NCBI GenBank assembly: GCA_934045075.1 | Contig: OW203732.1 | Span: 18,135,889-18,199,888, forward strand | DNA from: Yponomeuta sedellus | Lineage: Eukaryota > Arthropoda > Insecta > Lepidoptera > Yponomeutidae | Direction of reading: 5' to 3' | DNA length: 64,000 nt | Shown: positions 42,536 to 54,529 of the stretch, in pieces | How positions within the stretch are numbered: position 1 is the first letter of the stretch | Layout of the letters: the number at the start of each line of letters is the position of its first letter | The notes under the pieces: generated by a model | Databases searched by the model: none | Told to the model about the DNA's origin: nothing | Seen by the model: the letters and a program-made list of their open reading frames with translations, nothing else | Made by a program: the position numbers and the translations under genes

Positions 42536-43677
42536 CTCTTGATAATCCACTGTAAAAAACAAAAAAACATATGATATACGCGTCAGTTGTATTTTTTTTC
42601 TAGTAATCTCTATCGATTACGTATCAACATATTATTTTAAAGTATTCGTTGACATGTCCTCTATGCACTATAAATATTCACCAATCTAAAGGAACTTAGA
42701 AATTATATAGAGGCTAAGTAACATTTTGAAATTCGAATAAACTTTCTTTGTCTACTCAAGGACTATGATTGCTCCAGACCTACGGACGGAATGCTGGCGT
42801 TTATTGGAGTTCCTGAAAACAAACATTGAATTTATTTTTCTACTAAACTATTGACAATAGATACTCTTCTTCCTAACTAATGTTGTTCAGAATACTACTT
42901 TCATCTCACAGCCTGACCCTGTGAGTCGATTTTGAGAAAATATCCGACCCAGAGGCCAAGTTAAACACAGACAGACTCAGAGACTGAGTGACAGAGTGTA
43001 CAGACTATAGTGTTAAAGGAGTAATGTTTTTTTTACGATCAGCAGCAAGCAGTTAATCAATGGATTATTTACATCTTAGGAAGTCCTATCTGGTACGGTA
43101 CGTAGATCTTTGTTTTCTTCATAACTTAATATTACGTCAACCAACTTTGGATCAACAAACGGAATGGTATTAGACAGACTCACAGCTTGAAGACAGATCA
43201 TATCTCAAAAAGTTTATTTGAGCGCGGAATTCACAAACAGTGACCCAATTTCCCTCGCATCAATCTCGGTTTCAGCTTGCTTTTCATAGCGGTCGTGGAA
43301 CTTTTTTCACGAAAAGAAAAAAACGGGAGGTGATGTTATGTTATGAACTTATGACAGTACAGAAGTTCGAGTTCCCGCTTGTTGAGCAAAATCAGCAGAA
43401 TAATCCGCTATTTGATTCTCTTTGCAAGTAAGTCTTAAATGGTAAATGTATCTTCTATGAGAACAAAAAATATTTTAGTATATTTTTTGAGGACCGAGAA
43501 GCAACCAAAAAGTGTATTTTAAAACTTTGCTTTGCTAAACAGCCAAAAACGCGGTCAGCCATTTTTGTCTATGGTTTGAAGACCTGAAGTCTTGTAAACA
43601 AAGTTTGACATTCAACAACCGTGAGTGATTTTTGAGCATAGTGAAATAACAACGACGAAACCACGATTTCATCGAGT
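42536..43677. other. No gene recognised
   Basis: No repeat of this window. The stretch just before 43678 should hold the start or upstream exon of the THAP unit, but no in-frame ATG is seen. Confidence 0.35.
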
Positions 43678-43875
43678 TTACATGCAAAATATAGCAATTA
43701 TAATTATTGCATTGTTCGAGAATGCACAAACATGTCAATAAAGAACCCCGGGAAGTTGTGGATTCGTGTACCCAGTGAAATAAACACACGAAAAAATTGG
43801 CCCAAACTTGTCAAAAGAGACCCCGATACTTTATCGACTGAAACTCGGGTGTATTTACGTGAAGATGACTTTGAT
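43678..43875 (+). pseudogene. THAP zinc-finger exon, two ligands lost
   Basis: From 43708 the frame reads CIVRECTN, then PGKLWIRVPSEINTRKNWPK, then DPDTLSTETRVYL and REDDFD. It ends in phase 0 at a strong donor (GTAAGT at 43876). Known: a THAP domain binds zinc with C-x(2-4)-C ... C-x2-H and contacts DNA. The first pair is present, but the usual CEDHF is REDDF, so the third Cys and the His are replaced (each a single-base change). The frame upstream is open to a TGA at about 43648-43650 without ATG. It looks like a decayed copy of a lepidopteran THAP gene or transposase-related family. An uncharacterised active gene using an upstream exon is less likely. Confidence 0.75.
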
Positions 43876-43975
43876 GTAAGTCGTATAATAATCATTGTCC
43901 ACTGGTTCTGGCTGTCAGATGTTTGTTTACAACCGAATGATGCTTTCAACATAAAAAAGGAAACTACATAGATAT

Positions 43976-44190
43976 CTATCTTATCTTAACTAGGAAACGA
44001 ACATTTCTAGTTTGTCTCGGGTCTTGGATGTTATCTATGTATTTATTGTATTAAATCTATCGTCTATCGTGTATTTATTGTATTAAATTTAGCACCTGTA
44101 ACACAAGTCATTTAGTTGTACCTACTTAGTATGGGGCTAACGAGATCTGTGTATAATGTATATATCCATGAATATTTATTATTATGTATC
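43976..44190 (+). mobile_element. Family H SINE body, head missing
   Basis: 'ctaggaaacgaacatttctagtttgtctcggg', 'ggatgttatctatgtatttattg', 'gcacctgtaacacaagtcatt' and 'atggggctaacgagatctgtg' are in the order of the copies at 48300 and 56655 (reverse). A short segment with 'atctatcgtctatcgtgtatttattg' is duplicated at 44055. Confidence 0.75.
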
Positions 44191-44199
44191 TTAACTTAA

Positions 44200-44250
44200 A
44201 AGTACAGACGGCGGTCTTATCACTAAAGGTGATCTCTTCCAGACAACCTT
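44200..44250 (-). mobile_element. Family K fragment
   Basis: 'ggcggtcttatcactaaaggtgatctcttccagacaacc' only. Confidence 0.55.
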
Positions 44251-44539
44251 TGGGTTACCAAAGGAGTTCCTATGGGTTATGAATCTTCTGTATATACGTA
44301 GCTTGTGGCAAACTTGAAATGCCGTATTGTAATATGAACCGCTCCGCTTATTTCAACTCATGAATAGATATAATTTCATTGTGTTTTCTGGACTAACAAC
44401 GGGAGCGCCATTAATTTTGAAGGGGAATTAATCTCACAACCATACTGAAATACTGAAGAATCGTAATTAGAGCCTGCACTATTTGCTTTGTTCCTTGAAT
44501 TGGCAATTTTGACATTAACGTAAAACATTTAACAATTCA

Positions 44540-44715
44540 AACTCACGCCTGTATCACAGAGGGCTAGGCAGAGACCAGGGACTGCCATTTGCCACGACCC
44601 TAGCAGATCACCTTTGCTTCATCAATGTTAATTAGTCGTTGCATGCACGCACTCCGATTTCGGGTACTTTTTATTTTGCTAATACATCTCCTATTTCGTC
44701 AAGTATGTCTACCTG
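44540..44715 (-). mobile_element. Family D copy 4
   Basis: 'actcacgcctgtatcacagagggctaggcag' to 'catctcctatttcgtcaagtatg'. The tail side has no tetranucleotide run here (aacaattcaaactc). Confidence 0.75.
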
Positions 44716-44744
44716 GGAAATTCTTTGTTGTTGCCTTATTTTAA

Positions 44745-44996
44745 AATAAATCGTAGAATTTTCCATTTCAAGGATTGTGTATTCAAAGAATGATCCATTT
44801 CGAACATTGTGTATTCGTAAAATTGTGCATTTCGAGGATTGTGTATTCGTAGGATTTTCCCATCTCGGGGATTGTTTATTCGTAGATTTTTTTTCATTTC
44901 GAGGATTGTTATTCGTAGAATTTTTAATATCGAGGGTTGTGTATTTGTAGAATTTTCTATTTCGAGGATTGCATATTTGAAGAATTTTCTTTTTGG
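44745..44996. repeat. Minisatellite, unit about 32 bp, 8 copies
   Basis: Unit 'aggattgtgtattcgtagaattttccatttcg', with each copy differing at several sites. On the minus strand it gives repeated NPRN-x-K peptides in two frames, which I attribute to the repeat rather than a gene. Confidence 0.9.
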
Positions 44997-45089
44997 GGTT
45001 CCGTACAATAGGGGTGTCAGCATGACTCAACTAATATGCCTACGACGTCTGTCTGTCTGAGTAGCCTATAAATGACATTACCTCTCTAA

Positions 45090-45250
45090 CCCTAATAGGC
45101 AACTTTTTTACCCGACTGCGCCAGAAGGATGGTTATGTTTATCGAGTGTATATGTGTATGTATATTTCTTTGTTACGCTTTATAGCCTAAACGGCATGAC
45201 GGATTTGAGGGTTTGATGGATTTACTGATTAAACTTTACTATAATAATTG
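45090..45250 (+). mobile_element. Family Q copy
   Basis: 'ttttttacccgactgcgccagaaggatggttatg', a short TATG-rich stretch, then 'tatagcctaaacggcatgacgg'. The TATG part is where related copies carry long arrays (compare 34121-34405). Confidence 0.6.
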
Positions 45251-45274
45251 AAAATGTTATGAAATATTAGAGAC

Positions 45275-45315
45275 ACGTGTCCCAGCAGTAGGGAAACACA
45301 AACGGTTGATATGAA
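45275..45315 (-). repeat. Family A copy 15, outer 5' block
   Basis: 'acacgtgtcccagcagtagggaaacacaaacggttgatatg'. Confidence 0.6.
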
Positions 45316-45609
45316 TCAATTTTAAAGTGTTGTTATGCGAATTATACAGCCTTATCTTAAACGATACCTTAAACGGCTTTCATGTATCATAGCACCTCCG
45401 TTGAAATGAGCCCCTTTTTAATTTTACGTCTAAATCCAACCTTTTGAAGTGAACTGAGCCTCTCCGAATTAATTGCCCTCGAGCGAGCCAGCATGCTCCC
45501 TGGGTTTCACGTTTCATTAACTTCAGACCAACGCCTAACTTGGGCCTTGATACCTTGTCTCTTGTGTAGTTCTCTGAGCGCACGATACTACAGAACTATT
45601 ATAAGCATG

Positions 45610-45950
45610 CAGCGCTCGCGGCCTAGTGGAACCGAGTGATTGGAATCAATCACTAAGATTAAGCAAAAACACGCGCGGTCACATGCTGGATGGGTAGCCA
45701 TCCCGTGACTACCGCTAGTGGCATTTTTCCGAGCGCTTCCGTTCTTCGCAAGGCACGATAAGCCGTTTGGTCCGGCTGTTTTGTAATGATAATCGTTAAG
45801 CCATGTCAGAGTCCTTATGGGCGACCTTGATAACTTCTGACAGAAAAACCCGCCTCTGCCCTATAATCGTCTGCCAATCAGCTTTTGGCCTCCGTGGTGG
45901 AGTATATCCCAGTAGTGGGGACATAAAAGGGTAGATATCGACTAAAACCA
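45610..45950 (-). repeat. Family A copy 16, full length
   Basis: 'cagcgctcgcggcctagtgg', perfect hairpin 'gtgattggaatcaatcac', to 'agtagtggggacataaaagggtagatatcg'. Confidence 0.85.
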
Positions 45951-46004
45951 TTGATGCTATTGAAAAGTCTTACTTCTACTAGGATTTGGAGATTTCTAAT
46001 TTTC

Positions 46005-46400
46005 TATTTCTTCCGTGCTTCGCAAGGCACGTTGAGCCGTTGGTGCCGGCTGTCATGTAATGGAAGTCGTTAAGCCATAATCCTTATGGGCATCTTAATA
46101 ACTTTTGATAGTAAGGCCCGTCACTGTCTTCGGCCAGGCTTTCACGGTCTTAGTACGCTCGGACTGAGTACGCCATCCGAGTAAACCAGTGCTCCTGATT
46201 GGACGGTTTTTCGTGACAACACCAAAATAACCAATTAGAAGCATTAGTTTACTCGGATGGCGCACTCGGACCGAGCGCACTAAGACCGTAAAAACGCGGC
46301 TTTACAATCCTCCACAAACCTGTACTTGGCCCCCTGGTGGAATATGGAACTTCCTGCGCTGCAGGAAGAAACCCGTGCCCCAGCAGTGGGGACGTGCAAA
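46005..46400 (-). repeat. Family A copy 17, split by a MITE
   Basis: The left part ends 'gtcactgtctt' at 46130 and the right part resumes 'ttacaatcctcc' at 46302. Uninterrupted copies read 'cactgtcttacaatcctcc', which defines the empty site. Confidence 0.85.
46131..46301. mobile_element. MITE nested in family A
   Basis: The 44-bp inverted ends are 46143-46186 (CACGGTCTTAGTACGCTCGG..) and 46247-46290, with 5 differences. They are extended imperfectly by outer 'cggccaggctt' and 'aaacgcggc'. The target duplication appears to be TT or similar. About 171 bp, no ORF. Confidence 0.85.
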
Positions 46401-46516
46401 AGGTCACCATACCATAATTTTCATACATTGCCCTTTGGCGAACCTCGAATTTTGACTTCTGATGTTCAGACAGAGACCAGGTTTGAGCACCGTAGGTTAA
46501 GATGGGCAATTTGTTC

Positions 46517-47800
<1,284 letters not shown>

Positions 47801-48295
47801 ATAGATTTCAAGGGGATGCGAGTGCTGTTTGTGGTACGCGGCGGCCAGGAACAGTGCAACTGATAGCACATCAACCTTTACATATATCCACTGTAATCAA
47901 TAACACTAAGGGCGATTATGCAACAAAAACTTAGATGTTAACACGTTGTACACCGACGAGCCGTCACAGCGACGAGTTTTTCTTCATTTGTACTATAGTC
48001 TCTAACTTTAAAAGTATTTAAGGATTATTTTACATTAAAATAAACTGCCCGCATAATCTCGTCCAGAGATGACAGGCATGGGAATAAACTAGACTATTAA
48101 CCCATATAGGGGGAAAGAAATGGAGTAGAAATAGTGATATTTGCAAATGCCATAGAAGATTTGCATCAAATAGAAATAAATAGATTTAGCTACAAAGCAA
48201 GAAAGTATTAACAAAGAAAATCGTCACTCTGAGTGCTTGACTGAGAGCCAGTTTTACCGCTTAAGCTGACAATGGTTTATCATTAATCGGAGTGT
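47801..48295. other. No feature recognised
   Basis: Flank of the array, nothing supported. Confidence 0.3.
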
Positions 48296-48299
48296 CCCA

Positions 48300-48575
48300 T
48301 TCCGTTTGGAAATTACTCATTATATAAATAAATATTCATGGACATATTACACAGATCTCGTTAGCCCTATACTAAGTACATCTAAATGAATTGTGTTACA
48401 GGTGCTAACTTGACAATAGATTTGATACCATAAATACATAGATAACATCCAATACCCGAGACAAACTAGAAGAGTTCGTTTCCTAGTTTGACGCGGCCGG
48501 GGATCGAACCCGAGACCTTCGGTTTTACAGTCAGCGTGCCAAACCGCTGCGCCACTGAGGCCGTCATCTCTATAA
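48300..48575 (-). mobile_element. Family H SINE, reference copy with tRNA-like head
   Basis: The minus-strand head 48565-48490 has 'cagtggcgcagcggtttggc' (box A region) and GGGTTCGATCCCC (box B). The body follows: 'aaactaggaaacgaac', 'gtttgtctcgggtattgg', 'gttatctatgtatttatgg', 'gcacctgtaacacaattcat' and 'ctaacgagatctgtg', with a tail of 'ttatttat'. Confidence 0.8.
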
Positions 48576-49505
48576 ACTCCGGATAAAAGATGTCAGTTTC
48601 ACACAAAAGTTACTACTTTGCGACATTAAACTGCATGGAACAGCTGACACAAGTAGAGTTAACAAATGCTATGTATACCTTTAACTGGCATAATCGTTAG
48701 CCCTAAGTCACATACTTTGTCATGTTTTCGTTCTCAATTCTTGTCACTGCATCCTCTTTTAGTCCACAAAGTTCTCTGATTTACTTATTAATATAAATAA
48801 AAACTATTGATTTGAGAACGTATCTTGTCATTCAAAGTAACACCACCAGAACCACCAAGGATTTTATTTCTACCGAATTAATCCTGCTATTTTGATTCTT
48901 CTACCATTACCTGTTTAGATTACATTTTTTATTTTACATATAAAAAGCTTACTACTGATCAAAAGCCCGCTTCCCGCCACAAAAACGGCATAGGTTTCCT
49001 TAAAATCTCATCTGTTACCTTCCGGTAACATTAGCATTTTTATTACCTAACTCCGTTTAATGAAAAACCGGGTTTAATCTCAATGATGACATCTGAGCGG
49101 TCGGTAGAATCAATTTGGAGAGCATCTCGCATTCATTATACGACTGACGACTAGCCTCGCTGGCGGGCAGTGAGTCACTAACTGTTATACACAGAAGTCC
49201 TGAGAAGAGCGGCTTAATATTCGGGTGCTTTTAAATGCACTCTTTAACTTATGACACTACTTTTAACTGTTCTTCAAAATAGAAATTTCCAATTTTTTTA
49301 TGGTAACATGTTTGTCCATTTTTTCTCAAAAATTATCTAGATTTTAAAATGGAATCCTAGTTTTACTTGTAATGTTAAATAAACCACAGTTTCTGTGTAA
49401 TTTAAAATACCGATATACTTTGTTTTGATTTGACCTTTCAAGTGAAAATGGATAGTTATACGATCTATTTTAAGGTTGTATGATATTTTTTGTTGAATTC
49501 ATTGA
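48576..49505. other. No gene recognised
   Basis: 48720-48910 has 'ctcaattcttgtcactgcatcctc', 'cattcaaagtaacacc' and 'aaggattttatttctaccgaattaat'. The same order occurs at 60810-60950, extending family D upstream. Confidence 0.4.
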
Positions 49506-49511
49506 TTTTTA

Positions 49512-49745
49512 ATACGTAACCTATGTACGTTCCACTGCAGGACATACATCTTCTCTCGGAAAGAGAGAGAGAGAGAGTAGCGGCTTAATTATCACGCGTG
49601 CCCCCCGCGGAATGGCAATACCGAACGCTAAAATACGTGGACACACCTCAGACACTCAGGTCTTCTCACGATGTCTTCCTTCACCCTCAGCGAGAGTATT
49701 GCTACTATAACTTCACAGTCTATGTACGTAACATAGAAAACCTAA
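49512..49745 (-). mobile_element. Family C copy
   Basis: 'acgtaacctatgtacgttccactgcagg' to 'gtctatgtacgtaacatag'. Confidence 0.65.
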
Positions 49746-49984
49746 CACCTAATAAATAATTAAAACTGTTTTTATACGGATTTCACTGCTTTGTTACATT
49801 TTTAAGTTCATGTATAATAATTGGTTTATAAATTTAATTTTTAGCCTCTAAATAGGTTTTTATAAATTTAATTTTAGCTTTAACTAATAATCAATGTTGT
49901 TGACTTTATATAAAATAATTGGTTTGCCTATTTTGGAACGTAACATCATAATTAACTTTTGTAATTTTTGCCGAGGGTAGTAAA

Positions 49985-50160
49985 CTAACAGTTAATGCTT
50001 TCAAAAAGACACCTGTCACCTCAGTCATCCGAGACCACGGCACCTGTAAAAGTGTCGAAAAGTCGGAAAATTGTAAAAATGTAATAAACGAGTGAAATCT
50101 GTATAAAAACAGTTTTAATTATGTCTAGTGCTCGTGTTAACCTTAGAAAATACTATACCT
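49985..50160 (+). mobile_element. Penelope-type terminal block, second copy
   Basis: 'gaccacggcacctgtaaaagtgtcgaaaagtcgg' with 'gtataaaaacagttttaatta'. It shares the whole context with 27590-27700, including 'gctcgtgttaaccttagaaaata' in inverse order. Confidence 0.5.
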
Positions 50161-50760
50161 AATAAATAATCGCGATTAACAAGTACATTTGCTATGAATA
50201 AAAAAAAGCAGTGTGAAGGGAACCTATCCTTCTGTGTATTTTACAGTATAGACTACAAGCTATAGTACTGTTTTCGATTAAACTGATGAAAACGGACGAC
50301 CGAAAGCCGATGCGAACGTTGATAGTCATTGAATCCAACTAACCAGCATTCTTTCACAGTATTCAAATACCCGACCCTATCGCTTTCGAGATAAGTCTGC
50401 CTCTCGCTTGCACTTTCAGGAAGTTTTAAATTGGTTTTCAGATAGATTAAAGGATTTTCTTGTGAACATTCGAACTAAGAGGTGGGAAAGTTAGGTTCGC
50501 CGATTTTACTTCGGTCGTACCTAGACGAAGTTCAGTCTTTATCTAAGCGGAGTTTTATATTTAATTGAAAGTAAGAATAGTACGTAATTGTTTATTATAT
50601 TTTTAAAGATCGCGGTCGGTTAAACGTTTACTTCGCATTCAAGAAGTTGTAGGTTCTAACCCCTAAAAACTTCGAAAATGACAAAGTAATTGATCGCGTA
50701 AGAATCTTTTTCGAAGTTATATTTTTGAGTTGACATTCATTCAGTCATTCGCTATATGTG
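50161..50760. other. No gene recognised
   Basis: Two runs near 50440-50560 resemble a 5' UTR (ttcggtcgtacc, gttcagtc), but no donor or frame supports a gene. Confidence 0.3.
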
Positions 50761-50764
50761 AATA

Positions 50765-50895
50765 AAAACATCGTGAGGAAACTTGTGTCAAACCGTCAAT
50801 CCGCAGTGGCTATTCCTGGTAATTTAGCCTATAATCTTTCTCTCTCTCTCAGTGAAAAGGCTTGTTTTCCCGGCAGTGGGAAGTATAATACCTAA
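50765..50895 (+). mobile_element. Family C copy, reverse sense
   Basis: 'aacatcgtgaggaaacttgtg' to 'ctctctcagtgaaaaggcttgttttcccggcagtggg'. Confidence 0.6.
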
Positions 50896-50938
50896 CACTG
50901 ATTATAAATCACAACGTAGTTTTAATCCTTTCGGCCGC

Positions 50939-51259
50939 CATGGCAACTAAACTTCACTACCGGTTGTGAAACAGGAATTATTATTCTTTGTCGGCAACTA
51001 GTTGCGAATAAAAATTTTTTGGAAATTATAGTTCAGTGTTTGATGTACGAGTATTATTGTATCAGGCGAGGACTACATTACTACAAGGTCGCGTAAGAAG
51101 ATAATAAATTCTTCTACTGCAAGTAGGGTTTTTGAAAAATTCCTTGTTGGCAACTAGTTGCGTATGATGAAAAAAATCTTTATTTGCTACTAGTTACTAG
51201 TTGCCGACAAAGAATAAAAATGCCTTTTTCACAACCGGTTGTGAAATTTAGTTGCTATG
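50939..51259. mobile_element. MITE with inverted ends of about 80 bp
   Basis: The left end CATGGCAACTAA..ACCGGTTGTGAAA..TTCTTTGTCGGCAACTAGTT is mirrored from 51259 leftwards (CATAGCAACTAAATTTCACA..). A third 'ggcaactagttgcg' lies inside at about 51150. About 320 bp, no ORF. Confidence 0.8.
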
Positions 51260-51289
51260 TATATGCTCCATCTTCTATCTGGTCGAGTA

Positions 51290-51475
51290 TTTATTATATA
51301 CTCGACCAAATAGGAGATGTTTTATCAAAGGAAAAGTTATAAAAGTACCCGAAACCGACGTGCGATCATGCAACGACTAATGAATGTCGATGAAGCGAAA
51401 GAGATCTATCAGGATCGTGGCAAGTGGCAAAGCCTTGTCTCTGTCTGCCCTCCATGATACAGGCGTGAGTTTGTG
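51290..51475 (+). mobile_element. Family D copy 5
   Basis: 'cgaccaaataggagatgttttatc' to 'tgatacaggcgtgag', then a TG/TATG-rich tail to about 51530 (gtgtatatgtatgtgtttatgtgtgcgtg). Confidence 0.8.
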
Positions 51476-51786
51476 TGTATATGTATGTGTTTATGTGTGC
51501 GTGTGTGTGTGCGTGTTTATGTAGGTTTGTATGTATCCTTTTATCATCGTATTCTGAATGCCACATGCAAAACAATGCGTACAAAAATATGGCCTTTTTT
51601 TGCAGTTCTGTGTTTTGTTTGCTGGAAAAAACAGGCGCTTGGGAACACGACTTAACAAAAGCCAAGCGTCCTTAAGCCACAAATTAAGCGCCTCTCCGCC
51701 AATAATGACGTCTCCCTTGTTTGCACTAATTTGCATACATTTGCATGACACAAATTAAAAAAAAATACGTATAACAAACAAAAAAC

Positions 51787-51812
51787 CCGACTGGGAAAAA
51801 ACTCCCAGTCGG
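51787..51812. repeat. Perfect 10-bp hairpin
   Basis: CCGACTGGGA/TCCCAGTCGG with a 6-nt A-rich loop, preceded by oligo-A. It shares the 'acccgactg' word with family Q ends and with the large palindrome. Confidence 0.8.
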
Positions 51813-51814
51813 TT

Positions 51815-51945
51815 CAGAAGTCAATCGCGGATTGGCAATATCAAGCGCTGAATATGTAATACTTCAGACACTCAGGCTTTTTTACGATGTTTTCATTCAC
51901 AGTTAGCTAGTGGTTTTGCTAAATATAACTTCACAAATGTACATC
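51815..51945 (-). mobile_element. Family C middle part
   Basis: 'cgcggattggcaatatcaagcgctg' to 'ataacttcacaaatgtac'. Confidence 0.6.
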
Positions 51946-52109
51946 TGTAATATAAAAATGAATCGCTGAATGTGTTGGTAAGCGCAAGTCTTTTATTTTT
52001 TTACAATATTCTTTGAAGTAAGAGGATGGTTCTTACGGAGAGAATAATAAAAAAAATTAAAGAATCTACTGTTAGGCGATAAGAATTTAGCTGGGTCAGC
52101 TAATGACTT

Positions 52110-52222
52110 ATAAAACAAAGTCATTGATATCTGCCGGGATTCGAACCTTTGTCGAAAATACACCAAGTCACCAGCCGCTTTGCTACAAAGCATGCCGCTA
52201 TAGAGCATGCCAAAGAACAGAC
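52110..52222 (-). mobile_element. tRNA-like SINE head next to the microsatellite
   Basis: On the minus strand 'tatagcggcatgctttgtagc' resembles a D-arm region and GGTTCGAATCCC is a box B. The order is correct for a tRNA-derived head, and (TACA)n starts beside it. Confidence 0.5.
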
Positions 52223-52406
52223 ACATACATACATACATACATACATACATACATACATACATACATACATACATACATACATACATACATACATACATAC
52301 ATACATACATACATACATACATACATACATACATACATACATACATACATACATACATACATACATACATACATACATACATACATACATACATACATAC
52401 ATACAC
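52223..52406. repeat. (ATAC)n array, about 46 units
   Basis: Perfect array between 'gaacagacac' and 'acatatttcatttc'. Confidence 0.98.
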
Positions 52407-52589
52407 ATATTTCATTTCACTCTGTATTATTTCCTATTCTATAAGAAACCTTTGGCAGCAATGGTTAAAATACAGAAAACAATAATGTATATGAAGTTCT
52501 TAAATAATTAATTAATCTCCTTAATCCAATATAATATCAACCCCTAATAAACATTACTTGGCAATGATAGTAGATTTCTCCTATTGCAA

Positions 52590-52725
52590 TCTTCCCGATT
52601 TAAGGTTGCCTGGAAGAAATTGCTATCAGCAATAAGGCCGCCAATCGTACCTCTTCTTTCGCAACTATTGTCTCTGTAATTATTTTCTGATGTGTACAAT
52701 ACAAAATGTTCTTATCTTATCTTAG
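52590..52725 (+). mobile_element. Family K copy
   Basis: 'taaggttgcctggaagaaattgc', 'agcaataaggccgccaatcgtacctc' and 'gtacaatacaaaatgttctta'. Confidence 0.65.
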
Positions 52726-52979
52726 AGTATTTCAACAAATTGTTTACACCCAAAAGAAAACTGATTGAAACGAAACATACACACGAGACACGTTCGCCAC
52801 CGTGTGCAGTCGGGTAAAAGCCGGAAAAGCCACAGAGGACAAAAATTAAGGAAGTAACCATAAGTCATAAGAGAGCAGTGGAAACTAGCCATTATTGCTC
52901 TTAAGTAAGGGCTTGTAGCAATGAATGTAATCTCTAATGACATAACTAAGGCTTAGCTTGGACTCGCTGAAATATAATT

Positions 52980-53275
52980 GGGGCCTCAGTGATAGGGCAG
53001 CCACCTCTCCGGGTTTGACCCGGAGTCTCCGGGCTTGAGTGGGGCAATGACCGGGCTCCGGGTAATAAAATGATTCTCCAGGTTAGACCGGGTGTTGAGC
53101 GGTCTTGAAAGGATGTATGTTGGCGACAGACCTTTCTATTGTTTATTTTGCCTTTTTGTGCATATTGTCTTTTTTACTTTTGTCAGTTTTAAATTTAGTT
53201 CCTGTTTTGGTTCTGTCTAAATTTTTAATGGCATTGTGAAAATATGGTTGAATAAACACGGATTTTTAAAACAGA
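52980..53275 (+). mobile_element. Family S, possible SINE
   Basis: 'gggcctcagtgatagggcagcc' is followed by several 'ctccggg' words, then a T-rich body ending 'gttgaataaacacggattttt'. Only one copy here. The call rests on its head-body-tail look. Confidence 0.35.
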
Positions 53276-53289
53276 AAAGTAGGGCACCA

Positions 53290-53445
53290 TACGGTGCTTA
53301 ACAATGGAGATAAATCATGTGTTTACACAAGAAACACATACGTATACAAAGCATAGCCACTCCATTGTATAAGTGGAGATCGTACCCACTACCTACGGCA
53401 CGGTAATCAGGTGTGATACCGCTAGGCCGAAGAGGCAGTCAGTTC
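53290..53445 (-). mobile_element. Family G copy 2
   Basis: Minus strand: 'gactgcctcttcggcctagcggtatcacacc', then 'ggtagtgggtacgatctcc'. It matches the head of 23668 with a decayed box B. Confidence 0.5.
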
Positions 53446-53699
53446 CACATTATTATTTAAAACCCTCGAGAAACGTCGATTAATCATAGAGATTTTACAA
53501 CGAAAACACACAACCACAAATTGAATATACTGACTGGAGCGGTTTGCGTGCCCTTGCTACTTAGGGTTTTAGTTTTCCTACCCACCCTTTGCGTTTTCTG
53601 GGTTTTTAAAATAATATAACCACAGGCTTGATTAACGAAACAAATATATATTGCGAATGTGAGCGAAAGGGCTGGTAAAGGACGTCCCAGGCGAACATA

Positions 53700-53895
53700 G
53701 GTACATCGACCAAATAGGGGATGTATCAGCAAAAGAAAAGATAAAATGTACCCGTCACCGGCGTGCATGCATGCAACGACTTATGAACGTTGATGAAGCG
53801 AAGGTGATCTGTCAGGATTGTGGCAAGTGACTGTCCCTGGTCTCTGCCTACCCCTCTGGGACACAGGCATGAGGTTATGTATGTATGTTTAACCA
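53700..53895 (+). mobile_element. Family D copy 6 with a short TATG tail
   Basis: Encodes IGDVSAKEKIKCTR, then RRACMQRLMNVDEA. A premature stop (GK then stop) precedes LSLVSAYPSGTQA and the final stop. The stop is followed by 'ggttatgtatgtatgtttaacc': three TATG units only. Confidence 0.85.
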
Positions 53896-54525
53896 CTTGC
53901 GGGGTGAAAAATATTGCGAATGTTCGAAATTTGAGGTTCATTGCAAAGCTGATAGATGACACACATATCGACAATGGTCTATTCCACAATGCTCCAACAC
54001 AGACTTTAAGGAGTGCTATAGAGGCACCGTGTTTTCATTAATAGACCGATGACATTTAAGCAAGTTATAGTATCTGTATATTACGATGAAAGCAGTAATA
54101 AAGGAAATAAAACTACCGAGTACAGGGAAGTAATTTAAAATGTAACAGGATGGATATTTTCCAGAACCTTCACCTACCCTACCCCATCTACCGCTACCTG
54201 AAACGGTCTTTAACGATCACTTTTAGTTTTTGGTGCAAACACCAAAATGTTTATATTACAGTGATTAGAAAATATAAAGCAAAAACATGCAACAGAACAA
54301 TATTATACCTACATTAAAAACGGCTAAGTACGTGTCGGGCCACGCGTTGTGTAGGTTTCCGAAATTTGCGTTTTTACCTGATGCAGAGAACTAACAACTT
54401 CAACAAAGTAATCAATGGATTATTTACGAAGATTTCGTTTTATAACTTGGTCGCCTATTAGTCGCTTCCCTTTTAAATTTACCCTGGCTCTTATTTCTAC
54501 AATCCAATTAACCGTGGGGGGGATT
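53896..54525. other. No gene recognised
   Basis: AT-rich, nothing supported. Confidence 0.35.
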
Positions 54526-54529
54526 ACGA

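Noticed and set aside
51993..52511. Frames of 66-140 codons across the (ATAC)n array
   Set aside because: Same repeat artefact.
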